From: an uncultured delta proteobacterium
GTDB lineage: Bacteria > Myxococcota_A > UBA9160 > JAFDET01
Assembly: GCA_947259215.1 (NCBI GenBank)
Contig: CAMYLJ010000001.1
Location: 1 to 64,000, forward strand
Direction of reading: 5' to 3'
Length of the DNA: 64,000 nt
A model generated the notes under the pieces. It had not been told where the DNA came from, did no database searches, and saw nothing but the letters and a program-made list of their open reading frames with translations. Shown here piece by piece: positions 1 through 7,960 of this stretch. The first letter of the stretch is position 1, and every line of letters starts with the position of its first letter. A program made the position numbers and the translations under genes.

Positions 1-93
1 CGCGAGGATGAGCTCTTCGGCTTCGTCCTACGCCGCGTCGCAGGTGGCCAACCGCTCCCCTACCAACAACTCGTGGCGGAGGGAACGGCATAG
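1..93 (+). CDS. C-terminal end of a protein cut by the window edge
   Basis: An open frame enters from the left edge and stops at TAG 91-93, leaving about 30 residues ending QQLVAEGTA. Codon use is GC3-rich like the neighbours, so it is plausibly the tail of a real gene. There is too little to assign a family. It converges on the FUSC gene ending at 181. Confidence 0.3.
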   Translation, partial: REDELFGFVLRRVAGGQPLPYQQLVAEGTA

Positions 94-180
94 GCAGAGC
101 TTGTCCTACGCCCATCTCGATCGCTGACCTGCGCAGGACGTGCGATTCAGTCACGAATAGCGACTCGCCCGAGCACGAAT

Positions 181-2361
181 TCACCCGCCGAAGAGCCACT
201 GCTCGATGGCGAGCTGGCGGATGACGAGCTGGCGGCGCCAGGCGACCTGGACGAGGAAGGCCTTGCGCTCCGGGTCTTCGAGCGGGGGCTGCAGCTCCGG
301 GCGCGCGCGAACCTCCGCGATCCGTTCTTCGGCCGCGTCGCGCGCCTCTGCGAGGGACGGGGTTGCAGCGGCGACCCCATCGCGGACGTTCGCGGCGGCG
401 TGCTGCATGCTCGCGAAGAGCGCTTCGTCCACGCGCGACAGCGCCTCGCCAAGGGGCGCGAGCGCATCGCCGCCGCGCGCGAGGAGCTCCGCGGTCCGGC
501 GGAAAGCGATGGCCTGGGTGGCGAAGACGGCGTCGAAGAGGTCCTGGGTGAGAGCGAGCAGCTCGGCGCGGCGCGCGTCGTCAAGGGAGCCCTCGACCGG
601 CTCGTGGCGGGCCTGGTTGTGGAGGGAGCCGAGCTGCGCGAGCTGCTTCGTGTAGGCGGCGAGAAGCGCCTTGGCCTGCCGCCGACGCTCGGCCGGCTCC
701 GCTGCGGGATCGCGTTCCACCAAGGCCAGGCGACACAGCTCGAGCTGGTTCGCCGCCCGCGCCCGGAAGAGCGCCGAGGCCGTGGCGGGCCATAGCAGGC
801 GCGTGGAGGCCCATCCGACCCCGAGCGCGAGCGCGCCGAAACACATGGTGTCGTAGGACCCCTGGACATCGGTCGGCGCCGCCTTCCCGGCATAGACCGA
901 AAGCAGCGCGATCAGCGTGCCGAACTTCCGCACCGCGTCGAGCGCTGGGCGCGAGGCGCTTACGTAGGCGAACGTCCCCGCAACGGCAAAGGCGAAGAGC
1001 AGGCCCAGCGGCAAGCGGCTCGCATGGGGAGCGAAGTAGACGATCCCGAGATCGGCCAGCAGCCAGGCGAGCAGCAGGCCAGCGCCGACCATGAAAGCGG
1101 ACTGGAAGGCCCCGCCCCGGGTGGGCGTGGCGGCGACGATCAAGGTGAGCGGGGGAATCAGGTTGTTGAACCCCCAGCCCAGAACCATCGACAGCAGCAC
1201 GGCAGCGCAGACGGCGATCCCGGAGCGGAGTGCGATCTGCACGCGGAAGGGGTCGAGCTTCCCGAAGCGGATGGCGCCCCACGCGGGCGCAGCGCCGGGC
1301 GCCTGGGCCCGCGCGGACTCCGACGCGAGCTGGAGGAGAGACTCCTCCAGCGAATGAAGCAGCGCCACGAGCCCGTGCAGCCCGTCCCTCCAGGCCTCGA
1401 GCGATGCGTCCGTCGCCGCTCCTGCCTGGTAGCGCTCGCGCTCGGCCTCGATCCTCGCCTCGAGCTCCTCGAGGCGTGTCGCGAAAGGGGACGGCGAGCG
1501 ACCGGCCGCGAGGGCCTGCGCGGATTCCTCGAGGGCGGACTTCACCCCCCTGCCGAGGTCGGCGGACACCGCCTGAAGGCTCGCCCATTCCGACGGCCGG
1601 CCGGACTCCACTGCGAGCAGCCCCCGTAGGATCCGCTCGCGGGAGGCCAGCGCCTCCAGCAGCAGAGCGACGTGAGTGAGCGTCTCCACCCGGGCGCGCG
1701 AGACGCCGATCTCCGCGCGCGCCGCCTCTGCGAGCCCGAGCTGCGACGCCAGCGGGCTCGACGCGGATCCCTCGGCGTCGGCGGCCGTGCCGTGCGGCCC
1801 GGGCGCCGCTTCGACGGCCGACTGGAGTGCCTCGGCGAGCTGTCGAGCCCGTTCGGCCAGGCCCCTGCGCAGGCTCACCTCGCTGCGGGTGGGCCAGAAG
1901 AGCGAGTCCACGACGAGCACGATCAGGATGCCGAGCCCCACCATCGAGGCCCGCTGGAAGGCGACCGTCTCGACCTGGCCGACTCCCATCAAGGCGTCCC
2001 CGAGGATGACGGCCGTCGAGAAGGCGAAGACGTACCAGGCGTATTGGTGGCGGGGACCCGTGAAGCCATAGGCGCCGACGGTCACCACAAGGAACAAGCT
2101 GGCCAGCAGCAGCGGTGGATCCTGGGAGAAGAGGCCAAAGACGAGGATTGCGGTGAAGAAGGCCACCAGCGTGCCGAAGCTCCGCAGGATCGCCTTCGAG
2201 AGTGAGCCGCCCGCGATGGGCTGCATCACCACACACACGGTGATGAGGATCCACTTGGACTGATTTTCGACGAGGCCGGGGGCGTGCCCGAGCCAGATCG
2301 CCGCGGACACGGCCGTTGCGTAGCGAATGCCGAAGGCCGTGACGGGGGAAACGTGCGCCAT
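181..2361 (-). CDS. FUSC family inner-membrane exporter
   Basis: A 726-residue protein with the duplicated FUSC (fusaric acid resistance/YccS/AaeB-like) layout. Residues 1-170 hold about six membrane helices. A long soluble alpha-helical domain rich in Glu, Arg and Ala follows, then a second helix bundle from about residue 370, and a C-terminal soluble helical tail. FUSC proteins export aromatic acids or related toxic compounds, usually with a HlyD-type periplasmic fusion protein encoded beside them. Here that partner survives only as the fragment 60 bp upstream (2422-2688). The transporter itself looks intact, so it may work alone or with a fusion protein encoded elsewhere. The substrate cannot be read from the sequence. 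Confidence 0.85.
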   Translation of the reverse strand: MAHVSPVTAFGIRYATAVSAAIWLGHAPGLVENQSKWILITVCVVMQPIAGGSLSKAILRSFGTLVAFFTAILVFGLFSQDPPLLLASLFLVVTVGAYGFTGPRHQYAWYVFAFSTAVILGDALMGVGQVETVAFQRASMVGLGILIVLVVDSLFWPTRSEVSLRRGLAERARQLAEALQSAVEAAPGPHGTAADAEGSASSPLASQLGLAEAARAEIGVSRARVETLTHVALLLEALASRERILRGLLAVESGRPSEWASLQAVSADLGRGVKSALEESAQALAAGRSPSPFATRLEELEARIEAERERYQAGAATDASLEAWRDGLHGLVALLHSLEESLLQLASESARAQAPGAAPAWGAIRFGKLDPFRVQIALRSGIAVCAAVLLSMVLGWGFNNLIPPLTLIVAATPTRGGAFQSAFMVGAGLLLAWLLADLGIVYFAPHASRLPLGLLFAFAVAGTFAYVSASRPALDAVRKFGTLIALLSVYAGKAAPTDVQGSYDTMCFGALALGVGWASTRLLWPATASALFRARAANQLELCRLALVERDPAAEPAERRRQAKALLAAYTKQLAQLGSLHNQARHEPVEGSLDDARRAELLALTQDLFDAVFATQAIAFRRTAELLARGGDALAPLGEALSRVDEALFASMQHAAANVRDGVAAATPSLAEARDAAEERIAEVRARPELQPPLEDPERKAFLVQVAWRRQLVIRQLAIEQWLFGG

Positions 2362-2421
2362 CCGCGTCAGGTTGCCGAGGATCGGGAAGCGCTGGACGGT
2401 CTGGGCACGGGGAGCTCCCGG

Positions 2422-2688
2422 TCAGCAGCTGCGCCCGCCGCCGTCACCCGTCGCGTCGATGCGCACCGTGGCACGCATCCCCTTGCGGAGAGGGGGAGCA
2501 GAGTCTGCATCGACGAGGGTGATGCGAACCGGGAAGCGCTGCGAGATGCTCACCCCGTCGCCGGTTGGCGAATCGACCAACGCATCGAAGACCCGGTGCA
2601 CCTTCGCTCCTGGTACGCCGAAGAGCAGCCTGACCGCCTGCGCGTCGAACTCGGCAACGAGCACCGCGGCCCCACCGGAGTTCGTCAT
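2422..2688 (-). pseudogene. HlyD/AaeA-type membrane-fusion protein, C-terminal remnant
   Basis: Only 88 residues, ending just upstream of the FUSC exporter. The stretch around RFPVRITLVDA and PLRKGMRATVRI matches the C-terminal beta-barrel pattern of HlyD/EmrA/AaeA adaptors. Family members are about 300 residues and begin with a membrane anchor, lipoyl halves and a coiled coil, all missing here. Nothing upstream on this strand supplies them. I read it as the 3' end of a truncated adaptor gene. It could still be translated from ATG 2688 but would be unlikely to work. Confidence 0.6.
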
Positions 2689-3333
2689 GGCAATTGTCCC
2701 CCTCGGTCCTACACAACCCAGAAGCTATAGATGGTCGACCACCAAAGCCCAACGCATGGGTGATTCAAGCGGCCTTTTGAGCTCCGATAAGAGCCTATGT
2801 GACAATTTTCCCTGGGTGTCACGGCCGTAGGCGACGAATAGGTGCAGAAAGGCCCGACCCCTTCTCATGCCTGTTCTAGGACCCGTGGGCGGGGCAGAAC
2901 TGACGACTCTCCGGCTCGGGGGCGCGATTGTCTATCCGGATTGCGTCACCCGCAGGCAGAATCCGTGACGCCTCCGAGCCGCGAGCCTTTCCTAGCCGCC
3001 CTGCCTCGCAAGGGTTTAGCGAGTCGGCGTTTGGCGCGAGCGTGGTCTCTGGTCGGCGCGAGGCCATAACCGCGATCGGCGCCCGTCCCCAGATTCGGAC
3101 CGATTTCCCGCCTCGGAGCAGCGCTGGCCGTCCGCGATTCCGGATGCGGCTGGCGCGATCTGGATAGCCGTCTGCAGCCCGCCATTCGAAACTGCCGCGT
3201 AACCGTTCAGCTCCCGAGAGAGCGCCTTGCTTGTTCGTCATTCGGACGCTCCTTGTCGCGGCTACATCATGCACTACGACGAGCTCGCCAACCTGTGTTT
3301 CCCGGCGCCTAGGCACCTGCGGAGCGCACGCGT
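2689..3333. other. Intergenic stretch without a convincing gene
   Basis: About 645 bp between the adaptor remnant and the CHAD gene. Open frames here are short, arginine-rich shadows. A 6-bp inverted repeat (GTGACA...TGTCAC, 2798-2822) lies in a locally AT-richer patch. A 36-codon frame ending in TGA across the CHAD start (about 3227-3336) contains LVRHSDAP, faintly like the N terminus of a SixA-type phosphatase, but it is too short to call. The truncated adaptor at one end suggests a deletion or insertion scar. Confidence 0.4.
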
Positions 3334-4269
3334 ATGACGGAGATCAAGGCCCCCGGGAAGTGGATCAAGCAGATCGGCGCCCACTGGCCCCTCGCGGACG
3401 CGGCCCGGCAGGTGCTCACCGTCCGTGTCGAGGGCCTCGAGTTGCTGCTGCCGCTAGCGGCGGAACGTGCGGACGAGGACGACGAGTACGTCCATCAGCT
3501 CCGCGTGGCGACCCGTCGATCCGACGCAGCTCTCGAGGTTTTCGAGTCGTGCCTTTCGCCAAAGAGGTATCGCAAGACGAGGCGGTGTCTCAAACGCGTG
3601 CGACGTGCCGCTAACGATGCCCGCGAGTGTGATGTCCACCGAACACTACTGGAGGCCGACCGCGCGGCCGCCGAGCCGGCACTCTCGGATGTGCTCGGCC
3701 GGGTCATGTCGCAGCTCGACGAAGAGCGTCGCACAGCGCAGCTCGCCATTGGGGAAGCCGCGGAGCGCTATCCCGTCCAGCGGTTGCGCCGCAGTCGGGA
3801 GAAGCTCGTGGACGCGGCGCGCGAACCGGACTCGCGGCTGCGGCTCATCGACCGCGCCGACGAACTCATACCCGCGATGCTCGCCGGCGTGCGCGCCGCC
3901 GCGACGAGCGATCTCACCGCGTTCGACAGCGTGCACGAGCTCAGGCTCACGTGCAAGCGTCTTCGGTATGCCATCGAGGTGTTTCGAGCCTGCTTCAGCG
4001 CCGGCTTCGACGCTCTTTATGACAACCTGGGGCGGCTCCAGGAGCAGCTGGGCGACATCAACGACAGCCACGAACTGCGGCGGAGGGTCGAGACATGGGC
4101 CGCAGCCAACACCACCGGCGACGCAGCCGATGCGCGGCCTGCGATCGGATTCTACGAGCAGCGTCTAGCGCAGCAGGCCAGGGCATTCGTGGCCAGTTGG
4201 GAGGACGGCGGACGCGACGACTTCTTCTGCACCCTCGATCAGTTAGGACTGCAGGTTCCCCAGTCATGA
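3334..4269 (+). CDS. CHAD domain protein
   Basis: A 311-residue cytosolic helical protein built from two CHAD (conserved histidine alpha-helical domain) repeats. The first repeat carries YVHQLRVATRR and KRVRRAANDARECDVH at about residues 48-105. The second carries SVHELRLTCKRLRYAIE and LGRLQEQLGDINDSHE at about 205-250. CHAD domains bind inorganic polyphosphate through basic and histidine residues and are often encoded near polyphosphate enzymes. None is nearby here, and no CYTH domain is fused. It appears monocistronic. The ATG start gives a normal N terminus. Confidence 0.85.
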   Translation: MTEIKAPGKWIKQIGAHWPLADAARQVLTVRVEGLELLLPLAAERADEDDEYVHQLRVATRRSDAALEVFESCLSPKRYRKTRRCLKRVRRAANDARECDVHRTLLEADRAAAEPALSDVLGRVMSQLDEERRTAQLAIGEAAERYPVQRLRRSREKLVDAAREPDSRLRLIDRADELIPAMLAGVRAAATSDLTAFDSVHELRLTCKRLRYAIEVFRACFSAGFDALYDNLGRLQEQLGDINDSHELRRRVETWAAANTTGDAADARPAIGFYEQRLAQQARAFVASWEDGGRDDFFCTLDQLGLQVPQS

Positions 4270-4459
4270 CAGGGGATAGGAAAAGGAAGCGCCCAGTTCA
4301 CGCCCGATAACCACCGAGTTGACAACTTCCCAGGGGATCTCAAGCTGGTGAAGACTGTTGGCGGAAGGACGCGCACGACGACCCTGCTGGGAGTGCCCCG
4401 ACGACAAGGAAGACGAGGACAGCCAAGCCCCCCGATGCGACTCGCTGCCGTTCGTCTCG

Positions 4460-5296
4460 CTAGCCGCCGAAGACCCCGCCGGGAATCTGCTCCAGCAGCA
4501 CGAGCAGGGCGAAGCATGCCGCGTAGGCGAGCACGAGGAGCCGCGGGCCGCCGCGCCACGTGCCGACTCCCATGCAGAGGAGGAGCCACCCGAAGCCCGC
4601 GACGGGAGCCAGCGTGTAGGTGGCCGCAGTGAACGCGAGCAGGAGCCCGTGGCGGAGCCAATGCCACGCGCGCGGCAGGGGGACGGCGAAGGCAAGGGCC
4701 ACCGCGGCCTCGAGGAGCACGCCGGCCCAGGTCAGAACGCCCGCCAGCCAGCGCAGTCGCTCGGTGTCGGGCGCGGTCTCGGGCGGCTGGAGCGGAGTGC
4801 GGCCCGGCGCCAGGGCGTCGCGCGCGGCGTCGAGCGCCTCGGGCGGGAGCCCGCCCAGCGAGAGCGTGAGCCCCTCGAAGCGTTGGTCCGCCAGCAGGAG
4901 CACGCGGAAGAAGGTTCCGTTCGCGTAGTCGTCCGAGAGCACGAGCTTCCAGAGCACGGCGAGCGCGAAGACGGCCACGACCAGCCAGCGCGCGCTCGTC
5001 GCGACGGCCTGTGCCGGGTCGCGGGTGATGCACGCGATGCCGAGCGCGAGACACCAGTAGGCCAGCAGGTAGGCGTGGTTGTCCGCCATGGGCCAGTCGA
5101 GGACGAGGCGCAGTGCGGCCAGCCCCGCGAGCGCGGCCCAGGCGAAGGGCGAGACGAGCACGCGGAGCGACAGCAGGCCGGCCACCGCGAGAAGCATGGT
5201 CGGGACCCGCAGCTCCCAAGGTCCGATCGGGAAGAGCACGAAGAAGAGCAGCGTCAGGCGGAGCGGCCAGTCGGCGGCCGGCCGTTCGCCCGTCAC
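4460..5296 (-). CDS. HTTM-like multi-pass membrane protein
   Basis: A 278-residue protein with about seven to eight hydrophobic helices; visible features are LLFFVLFPIGPWELRVP, WPMADNHAYLLAYWCLALG and VLWKLVLSDDYANGTFF. This pattern fits HTTM-like proteins, distantly related to vitamin-K-dependent gamma-carboxylases. The GTG start at 5296 overlaps the stop of the upstream gene (GTGA), so the two are translationally coupled. No catalytic activity can be assigned, and true carboxylase residues are not recognisable. The role is probably at the inner membrane. Confidence 0.6.
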   Translation of the reverse strand: MTGERPAADWPLRLTLLFFVLFPIGPWELRVPTMLLAVAGLLSLRVLVSPFAWAALAGLAALRLVLDWPMADNHAYLLAYWCLALGIACITRDPAQAVATSARWLVVAVFALAVLWKLVLSDDYANGTFFRVLLLADQRFEGLTLSLGGLPPEALDAARDALAPGRTPLQPPETAPDTERLRWLAGVLTWAGVLLEAAVALAFAVPLPRAWHWLRHGLLLAFTAATYTLAPVAGFGWLLLCMGVGTWRGGPRLLVLAYAACFALLVLLEQIPGGVFGG

Positions 5297-5712
5297 CGGT
5301 CCGCCTCCGCAGCGAGATCGATCTCGAGGTGGTGCACGAGCGTCGGGTGGGGCGCGAGCGTGCCCGGCTCGAAGCGCTGCCGCCAGAGCTCGAACCGGAA
5401 GCGCTCGGCGGGCACCGTCTCCGAGAGGGCCCGGGCCAGGCCGCGCAGGATGCGCGGGCTCGGCAGAACCCTCGCCCGTTCGGCCTCGTCTTCCAGGGCC
5501 GCCGGAATCCGGACCTCGCGGACCGTGCCGCCGAGTCGCGCGTAGGCCCGCAGCGTCCGGTTCGCCACCACGTCCGTGGTCGAGAACATCCCGAACCCCC
5601 CGCCCTTCCAGGGCGAGAGGTGGGCGGTGCGGGCCTGGTGGATCTGGACGCCCGCCACCCCGAGCAAGAGAGCGGGCGCCACGAGCGGCGCGAGCGAACG
5701 GGTTATCCACAC
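5293..5712 (-). CDS. Small membrane-anchored protein coupled to the HTTM-like gene
   Basis: A 139-residue protein starting at GTG 5712, with one N-terminal hydrophobic helix (SLAPLVAPALLLGVAGVQI) and a soluble domain containing WKGGGFGMFST and ELWRQRFEPG. Proteins of this shape often accompany HTTM-like membrane proteins. I do not recognise a functional family. It overlaps the next gene by 4 bp and is divergent from the DUF2092 gene 55 bp away, so the gap between them should hold both promoters. The open frame extends further upstream, but that part is antisense to the DUF2092 gene. Confidence 0.55.
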   Translation of the reverse strand: MWITRSLAPLVAPALLLGVAGVQIHQARTAHLSPWKGGGFGMFSTTDVVANRTLRAYARLGGTVREVRIPAALEDEAERARVLPSPRILRGLARALSETVPAERFRFELWRQRFEPGTLAPHPTLVHHLEIDLAAEADR

Positions 5713-5767
5713 GCGGTCAGGATGTCGGTACACTGGCGCCCCGGCAACCCGACGAGGAGCCCCCCGG

Positions 5768-6520
5768 ATGAAGACGAGGACGACGAAGGCCCTGGCGCTG
5801 GCCGCCTGGGTCTGCCTGATCCAGGCGAGCACGGCCGGCGCACAGGACGCCACAGCACCCCGCGTCAGCGAGGTGCTCCGATCGGCCACCGACTTCCTGG
5901 CCCAGGCCCCCGGCTTCGCGGTCCATGCGGAGCTCGACTTCGACGAGGTGATCTCTACGGGCCAGAAGGTCCGCTTCAACGGCGCCTTCGACGCGGCCCT
6001 CCAGCGCCCGAACCAGATGTTCGTGGACTACCGCGGGGACCGCTCCTCGCGACGCTTCTGGTACGACGGCGAGACTGCGACCCTCGTCAACCCCGAGAGC
6101 GGCATGTACGCGGAGTACGCGTTCACGGGCGACATCGACCAGATGATCGACGCGCTGCGCGAGGATACCCGCCTCACCCTCCCGCTCAGCGGCATCGTGC
6201 GGATGGACGCGTACCAACAGATCACGAGCCAGGTGCGCCGGGCGAGCTACCTCGGCATCCACGACGTCGAGGGAACGCCCAGCCACCACCTGTATCTCGT
6301 GGGCGACGACGTCGACGTACAGATCTGGGTCGCAGTGGGCGACCAACCTCTCCTGACGCGCGTGCTGATCGAGTACAAGACCCAGCCGGGCGCACCCCAG
6401 TACTCGGCCGTCTTCATGGACTGGGTGATCGAGAAGCCCGACGGCAAGCTCTTTGCGGTGCAGCTTCCGAAGGAAAGCACGCGCATCGACTTCCTGAGCT
6501 CGGTGGAGGGATCCCGATGA
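5768..6520 (+). CDS. DUF2092 family periplasmic protein
   Basis: A 250-residue protein with a signal peptide (positive start, then LALAAWVCLIQASTAGAQD, cleavage near residue 25) and a single DUF2092 domain. Characteristic stretches are QRPNQMFVDYRGD, WYDGETATLVNPESGMYAEY and the C-terminal VIEKPDGKLFAVQLP. The fold resembles LolA/LolB-like lipoprotein-binding beta sheets, but no biochemical role is established. It is coupled by an ATGA overlap to the glycine-rich DUF6515 gene, a pairing that suggests they act together in the envelope. Confidence 0.75.
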   Translation: MKTRTTKALALAAWVCLIQASTAGAQDATAPRVSEVLRSATDFLAQAPGFAVHAELDFDEVISTGQKVRFNGAFDAALQRPNQMFVDYRGDRSSRRFWYDGETATLVNPESGMYAEYAFTGDIDQMIDALREDTRLTLPLSGIVRMDAYQQITSQVRRASYLGIHDVEGTPSHHLYLVGDDVDVQIWVAVGDQPLLTRVLIEYKTQPGAPQYSAVFMDWVIEKPDGKLFAVQLPKESTRIDFLSSVEGSR

Positions 6521-7623
6521 TGATCTCGCGCGCGGGGTGGCGGCGGCGGCTCGCATGGGCCGGCGTCGTGTTGCTGACGGGCCTGCTCGCGGCCGATGCC
6601 GGTGCGCGCGGACGCTTCGGCGGGGGTGGCGGCGGCGGAGGCGGTCGCGGCGGCGGTGGGGGCCACTACGGCGGCGGCGGAGGCGGCGGCTTCGGGGGCG
6701 GAGGCTTCCATCAGGGCGGGCAGGCCGGCAGCCACGGCAGCTTCAACCGCCACTCGCAGGGCGGATCGTACGGTGGGCGGCAGGGCGCGAGCAGGGGGGA
6801 TCGCCAGGGCAGCCGTAGCGATCCCCGCCGCTCGCAGGGCGGATCCTACGGCGAGCGGCAGGGCGCGAGCCGGGGGGATCGCCAGGGCGGCCGTAGCGAT
6901 CGCCAGCCCCAGGATCAGCGCGGCCAGCGCCAGGACCAGCGCAGCGACCGCGCCTCGGACGCACAGGACAGCCGCAGCGACCGCGCCTCGGACGCGCAGG
7001 ACAGCCGCAACCAGGCCCGCGACGATCGCCAGCAGCATCAGGAGGGACTGCAGGACAGCCGCCAGAATGCGATCGACAACCGCCAGGACGACCGGCAGGA
7101 CTTCTACGAGGAGAACCGCTGGGGCTGGGGCTACGGGGGACCCGGCACCTACGGAGCAGGCGGCCTCTTCGCGGGGCTGATCATCGGCGCCGCCATCGCC
7201 TCGATTCCCCAGGACAGCCAGACCGTCTACGTCCAGGACACGAAGTACTACTACTCGAGCGGTACCTACTACCAGGACGCGCCATCGGGCGATGGCTACG
7301 TCGTCGCGCAGGCACCGACAGGCGCGGAGGTGCAGAGCCTCCCGGACGCCACCAGCAACGTGAAGAGCGGGTCCGGCGAGACCTACCAGTACGTGAACGG
7401 CACCTACTACGACGAGAAGCCGGCGGACACGCCCGACGCGGCTCCCTCCTACGAGGTGGTCGATGCGCCGCTCGGCGCCATGGTGCCGGACCTCCCGGAG
7501 GACGCGAAGCAGCAGAAGGTGGGTGACGACACCTACTTCGAGTACGCCGACACCTGGTACAAGCCCTTCTACAGCGGGAGCGACGTGGTCTACCAGGTGA
7601 TCGACAAGCCCGCCGGCGCTTGA
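6517..7623 (+). CDS. Glycine/arginine-rich exported DUF6515 protein
   Basis: A 368-residue protein with a signal peptide ending near ADAGARG. A low-complexity region follows: glycine runs at about residues 30-75, then tandem repeats of the GGSYGxRQGASRGDRQG type and SDRASDAQDSR units to about 190. One hydrophobic segment (GLFAGLIIGAAIASIP) comes next, then two or three DUF6515 units with YYYSSGTYYQ, YQYVNGTYYD and FEYADTWYKP. It is probably exported and surface-associated. The internal DNA repeats may vary in number between strains. It is translationally coupled to the DUF2092 gene. Confidence 0.7.
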   Translation: MMISRAGWRRRLAWAGVVLLTGLLAADAGARGRFGGGGGGGGGRGGGGGHYGGGGGGGFGGGGFHQGGQAGSHGSFNRHSQGGSYGGRQGASRGDRQGSRSDPRRSQGGSYGERQGASRGDRQGGRSDRQPQDQRGQRQDQRSDRASDAQDSRSDRASDAQDSRNQARDDRQQHQEGLQDSRQNAIDNRQDDRQDFYEENRWGWGYGGPGTYGAGGLFAGLIIGAAIASIPQDSQTVYVQDTKYYYSSGTYYQDAPSGDGYVVAQAPTGAEVQSLPDATSNVKSGSGETYQYVNGTYYDEKPADTPDAAPSYEVVDAPLGAMVPDLPEDAKQQKVGDDTYFEYADTWYKPFYSGSDVVYQVIDKPAGA

Positions 7624-7960
7624 GGCGGGCAGCGACCGCCCAGGCGCTGACCCTCGAGGTGCTTCGGCCGTCGGAGGGCGACCACCGACGAGAAATCGCG
7701 AACCGGAACTGAGAGGAGTCGCGACGTTGCGCGTGGGCCCTCCTGGATTCGAACCAGGCGGGGAGGGGACAAAGAGGAAGGGTTCCAGCTAGTCACGAAA
7801 GCGGATCGGGGTTGGCGACACGTTGGCGACGAGGCGAAGCACATCCTGATGCGCATGGTGGACATCGTTCTACCGCTCCCTCGGCGGCGGCTGGCACCCT
7901 GATCCGTCGAGCGTCTCCTTGTCCCTTCCCTTCGCGTCGATCGTCAGCTAGGGAGGTCGG
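7624..7960. other. Intergenic stretch holding a tRNA 3' fragment
   Basis: About 337 bp between the DUF6515 gene and the AspT-type transporter. Apart from the tRNA-like fragment at 7734-7758 I see no gene. A ribosome-binding site (AGGGAGGT) lies just before the ATG at 7961. Confidence 0.5.
7734..7758 (-). repeat. tRNA T-arm and acceptor 3' fragment, possible old attachment site
   Basis: On the minus strand CCTGG-TTCGAAT-CCAGG forms a canonical T stem-loop, followed by AGGGCCCA like an acceptor 3' strand with discriminator. No matching 5' half (GGGCCCT, D arm, anticodon arm) lies on the 5' side, and CCA is not encoded. Fragments of this kind are left by integrases that use tRNA 3' ends. It is too short to exclude chance. 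Confidence 0.35.

Noticed and set aside
2798-2822. Insertion-sequence end (GTGACA...TGTCAC)
   Set aside because: The arms are only 6 bp, no transposase is nearby and no second end was found.
6600-7060. CRISPR-like repeat array
   Set aside because: The repeats are in-frame Gly/Arg/Asp-rich coding repeats of the DUF6515 protein, with no spacer structure.
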